From: M3007 sp046316495
GTDB taxonomy: Bacteria > Bacteroidota > Bacteroidia > Chitinophagales > Saprospiraceae
Direction: 5' to 3'
Length of the DNA stretch: 64,000 bases
NCBI GenBank assembly: GCA_046316495.1
Contig: JBKDAM010000148.1
Span: forward strand, 1-64,000
In this document: positions 61,375 to 64,000 of the stretch, piece after piece
How the letters are laid out: every line of letters begins with the position of its first letter
Numbering within the stretch: the stretch's first letter is position 1
Made by a program: the position numbers and the translations under genes
Notes under the pieces: generated by a model
What the model was told of the DNA's origin: nothing
What the model saw: the letters and a program-made list of their open reading frames with translations, nothing else
Database searches by the model: none

Positions 61375-63129
61375 ATGAAAAAATATCTTTTTTTGACAAA
61401 TATTCTCGGGTTTCTGCTGATTACCTCCTTCGGTGTTGGCTGTAAACAGGAGTTTTTGGATTTCAAACCGGCAGGTGTCATTTCTGATGAAGATTTGAAC
61501 ACGGTGGAGAATGCCGAGAAGATGATTATTGCTGCTTATGCCTCCTTGGGGAATGATGGGTTGTTGGCCCATCAATACGGAGATATGTGGGTATATGGCA
61601 GTGTTCGATCTGATGATGCGTATAAAGGTGGTGGAAGTATTGGAGACCAATTTGATAGTCACATGGTGGAAGTATTTACCCTTAATACTCCAGCAAATGG
61701 GAACTCTAATTTGATGTGGACCTATTTGTATGCGGGTATCTCCCGGGTTAATGATGCGATGCGAAGGGTTCAGGGCCTCTCCGATGAGGAGTATCAAACA
61801 AAAGCTGGGGTTAGCCGTGCACAACGATTAGCTGAGCTGAGGTTCATCAGGGGACATTATGAGTTTATTTTGAAGGTTCTTTACAAGTTCCCTGTTTATA
61901 TCGATGAGACCATTGCAAAGGACGACATTATTAATGTATCGAACCGAGAAAAGTCAGATCAGGAAGGTTGGGCTTACATTGCAGACGAGTTTCGTGCAGG
62001 TGTTGAAAGCTTGCCAGCCGTTCAACCGGAAGAGGGACGCCCTACTAAGAATGCTGCTCGGGCATATCTTGCAAAGGTATTGCTATACAAAGCGTACATT
62101 CAGAATGACCAACATCAAGTGACAAGTATCAATGCTGCGGAACTGGAGGAAGTTGTTAGCCTTATTAGTACCATTGAAAGCACTGGAGAGTATAGTTTAT
62201 ATGACGACTTTGCTAAGAATTTTCTTTGGGAGTATGAGAGTGGTGCTGAGTCTGTCTGGGCAATCATGCGTTCTATCGACGATGGTTCACCGGAGGGTCG
62301 TGGCAACTTCTCAACAGGTTTGACGTCTTCTCTTGGTCCTGGGTATGGGTGCTGTTCGTTCAATCAAGGCTCACAGAATCTAGCGAATGCTTTTAAGACG
62401 GATGCAAATGGATTGCCATTATTTAACAGCTTCATGCAAGGGGAAAATATTGAGACAGCTCAGGATATTCAGTCGAATAATATGGACCCAAGGATTGCCC
62501 ATACTTTAGGGATTATCGGTATGCCATTCAAATACGATCCTAACAGAATCTATGACTCTACTTATGCGCGTGTACCGGGGGTTTATGGCTATGTTCTTGG
62601 AATGAAGGATCAGGAGTTACCCTCCTCCCCTGCTTTTCGTCAGTATCAGGCATTTTTTAGCATTTCTCGTAATACCGATCAAATTCGTTTTGGAGATTTA
62701 TTGTTAATGAAGGCAGAAGCACTGATTGAATTGGGAAGAATGGGAGAGGCTTTACCTATTATCAATGCAATTCGGGAGCGCGCGGGTAGTACAGCAAGTA
62801 CTTCTCGACTCGTTTACGCTAATGGCAATCCGACAGGACAGTGGAAAGTTGGGACCTACAGTACGTTAGGAACGCAAGAAGAGGCTCGTACCATTTTGAG
62901 GTGGGAGCGCCGCTTAGAGTTGGCCTTTGAATCGAAACGCTTTTTTGATCTTGTCCGTTGGGGGGTTGCAGCAGAGACGCTCAATGCCTATTTTAATACG
63001 GAAAAACAGTACCGTGATTATTTAAACGAGGCGCGGTTTACTAGTGGTCGAGATGAGTATTTGGCAATACCACAAACTCAGATTACGATAAGCCGTGGTT
63101 TGTATCAACAAAATCCGGGGTACAACTAA
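61375..63129 (+). CDS. SusD/RagB-like surface glycan-binding lipoprotein
   Basis: The product has 584 residues. A lipoprotein signal ends with the Cys of SFGVGCKQ. The N-terminal region has FLDFKPAGVISDEDLNTVEN followed by the helical TPR-like part, for example RLAELRFIRGHYEFILKVLY. The C-terminal part includes LRWERRLELAFESKRFFDLV and RWG, characteristic of SusD. It caps the SusC transporter and binds the glycan, presumably fructan. A stable hairpin follows at 63138-63171. Confidence 0.95.
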   Translation: MKKYLFLTNILGFLLITSFGVGCKQEFLDFKPAGVISDEDLNTVENAEKMIIAAYASLGNDGLLAHQYGDMWVYGSVRSDDAYKGGGSIGDQFDSHMVEVFTLNTPANGNSNLMWTYLYAGISRVNDAMRRVQGLSDEEYQTKAGVSRAQRLAELRFIRGHYEFILKVLYKFPVYIDETIAKDDIINVSNREKSDQEGWAYIADEFRAGVESLPAVQPEEGRPTKNAARAYLAKVLLYKAYIQNDQHQVTSINAAELEEVVSLISTIESTGEYSLYDDFAKNFLWEYESGAESVWAIMRSIDDGSPEGRGNFSTGLTSSLGPGYGCCSFNQGSQNLANAFKTDANGLPLFNSFMQGENIETAQDIQSNNMDPRIAHTLGIIGMPFKYDPNRIYDSTYARVPGVYGYVLGMKDQELPSSPAFRQYQAFFSISRNTDQIRFGDLLLMKAEALIELGRMGEALPIINAIRERAGSTASTSRLVYANGNPTGQWKVGTYSTLGTQEEARTILRWERRLELAFESKRFFDLVRWGVAAETLNAYFNTEKQYRDYLNEARFTSGRDEYLAIPQTQITISRGLYQQNPGYN

Positions 63130-63137
63130 AGTTGAAA

Positions 63138-63171
63138 CTGTTGGGGGGCAGGAGATATTGCTCCCCAACAG
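63138..63171 (+). promoter_or_regulatory. GC-rich hairpin between susD and the FG-GAP gene
   Basis: CTGTTGGGGGGC (63138-63149) pairs with GCTCCCCAACAG (63160-63171), 12 pairs with one G-U and a 10-nt loop. It starts 8 bp after the susD stop. There is no T-run, so it may stabilise or process the susCD transcript rather than end it. Confidence 0.6.
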
Positions 63172-63225
63172 TATTCTATGTATGATTCTTTAGAATATCA
63201 AATTCGTACTATAGTTACTATCGTT

Positions 63226-64000
63226 ATGAGAAAAATCCTATTGTTGATTTCATATTGCATCTATAGCCTTGTTTTGGATGCTCAATCCTACGTAGAGATC
63301 GCACAATCTGTATTCCCTTCACCGGTAAAGAATACCAACGGAGTGGCTGTTGCAGACTATGATCAGGATGGTGATTTAGATATCTTTTTTACCGGAATAA
63401 AAAACTTTGATTTGTTGGATAAGGATACTTGGAGCAGGCTATTCAGAAATGAGGGGGATGGGCATTTTGTTGAGACAACTGAGGAGGCAGGTTTTGGCAT
63501 ACAATACGTAAATGAGGGGCTGAAAGCTGCTCGGGGAGAAAAAATGGGTGCTTCGTGGGGAGATTATGATAATGATGGGTATCCTGACTTGTTTTTGGCA
63601 AATAGTAGGGAGAATCAGCTTTACCACAACAATAAGGATGGAACTTTTACAGATGTCACTGGAGTTGCGGGAGTTGCTGGCTGTAATACATGTTACTCTT
63701 CTACAGGACTTTGGTGGGATCATGATCGAGATGGAGATCTAGATTTGCTGGTCAGCAATCTTAATACTAGAAATGTGATGTACGAGAATAAAGGAGATGG
63801 CACCTTTCAAGATGTGACGGAGCTAACTGGCTTGGGCGGAGGGCCAACCATCACTTGGTCAAGTGTAGCAATTGATGCAGGGAAGGATGGTTTTTTAGAT
63901 CTTCTTCAGGTGAATGATACTCAGGCGAAAGAGTTTTTTGAAAATAGAACAGGACAACGATATAACGAGGCCGCCCTTGCCTACCGTCTAGACAATAAGG
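63226..64000 (+). CDS. FG-GAP/VCBS-repeat exported protein (partial)
   Basis: The frame starts at ATG 63226 and runs to the right edge with no stop. A signal peptide (about 1-19, LVLDAQ) precedes repeats such as ADYDQDGDLDIFFTG, GDYDNDGYPDLFLANS and DHDRDGDLDLLVSN. These DxDxDGxxD loops are FG-GAP/VCBS calcium-binding propeller blades. It is related in style to UnbV/CRTAC1 surface proteins. Placed after SusD, it could be a surface glycan-binding protein of the locus, which is an inference. The C-terminal part is outside the window. Confidence 0.85.
   Translation, partial: MRKILLLISYCIYSLVLDAQSYVEIAQSVFPSPVKNTNGVAVADYDQDGDLDIFFTGIKNFDLLDKDTWSRLFRNEGDGHFVETTEEAGFGIQYVNEGLKAARGEKMGASWGDYDNDGYPDLFLANSRENQLYHNNKDGTFTDVTGVAGVAGCNTCYSSTGLWWDHDRDGDLDLLVSNLNTRNVMYENKGDGTFQDVTELTGLGGGPTITWSSVAIDAGKDGFLDLLQVNDTQAKEFFENRTGQRYNEAALAYRLDNK

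Noticed and set aside
61354..61824. Minus-strand frame of 156 codons inside susD
   Set aside because: It is a shadow of the clear SusD gene.
1..64000. tRNA, rRNA and CRISPR arrays
   Set aside because: The gaps were read for tRNA-like TTCGA arms and for regularly spaced repeats, and none was found.

Overview
The window reads as chromosomal DNA of a Bacteroidota bacterium, most likely from the Saprospira/Lewinella side of the phylum. The evidence is a fused LpxC-FabZ protein, a SusC/SusD pair driven by a hybrid two-component regulator, a type IX secretion C-terminal domain, DUF4270 and GSCFA family proteins, a futalosine-pathway menaquinone enzyme (MqnC), and several TAnnTTTG promoter boxes. 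The assignment below phylum level is inference. No rRNA, tRNA or CRISPR array was seen.

Layout. 1-2332: the N-terminal piece of an IS1182-type transposase running off the left edge, then an Asp-box lipoprotein paired with a membrane-anchored winged-helix regulator. 2395-5586: a DUF3108 exported protein overlapping a flippase-like membrane protein, then divergent mqnC. 5622-11073: a minus-strand cluster of an SNF2 helicase, a small Imm51-like acidic protein and a UPF1-like SF1 helicase. 11347-17309: accA, lpxC/fabZ, lpxA, a TMTC-like TPR membrane protein and pth. 17402-24650: a sialate O-acetylesterase, a ferritin-VIT1 metal transporter, a large secreted PKD/T9SS protein that looks like an unassigned glycoside hydrolase, and a MarR regulator. 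24668-31926 (minus): a histone-deacetylase-like hydrolase, an ArnT-like glycosyltransferase, dnaB interrupted by a mini-intein, a FucP-like transporter and threonine dehydrogenase. 32171-36728: an M1 aminopeptidase lipoprotein and a secreted MORN-caspase protein. 36747-40077 (minus): xseA, lptC, a small membrane protein and a GSCFA protein. 40219-50811: mixed housekeeping genes (folA, a short GT5 glycogen-synthase-like gene, DUF4270, glmS, DsrE, NRDE, thioredoxin, a split DUF6695-like pair, DinB-like) and two unknown proteins.

51101 to the right edge is a fructan utilisation locus: a periplasmic-binding-protein/kinase/receiver/AraC hybrid regulator, sugar MFS porter, PfkB fructokinase, GH32 lipoprotein, SusC, SusD and the start of an FG-GAP/VCBS protein, all on the plus strand. 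The expected flow is capture by SusD, import by SusC, cleavage by GH32, inner-membrane uptake by the porter and phosphorylation by the kinase, with the regulator sensing the released sugar. A direct repeat 20 bp apart upstream of the porter is a candidate regulator site.

The observations most worth following are the complete 151-residue DnaB mini-intein, an SSB-like acidic tip ending in IPF on the same DnaB, the putative fructan operator, the inside-out membrane transcription factor next to an Asp-box lipoprotein, the exported MORN-caspase, the T9SS protein with two candidate catalytic glutamates, and a 15-bp perfect long-range inverted repeat after glmS.
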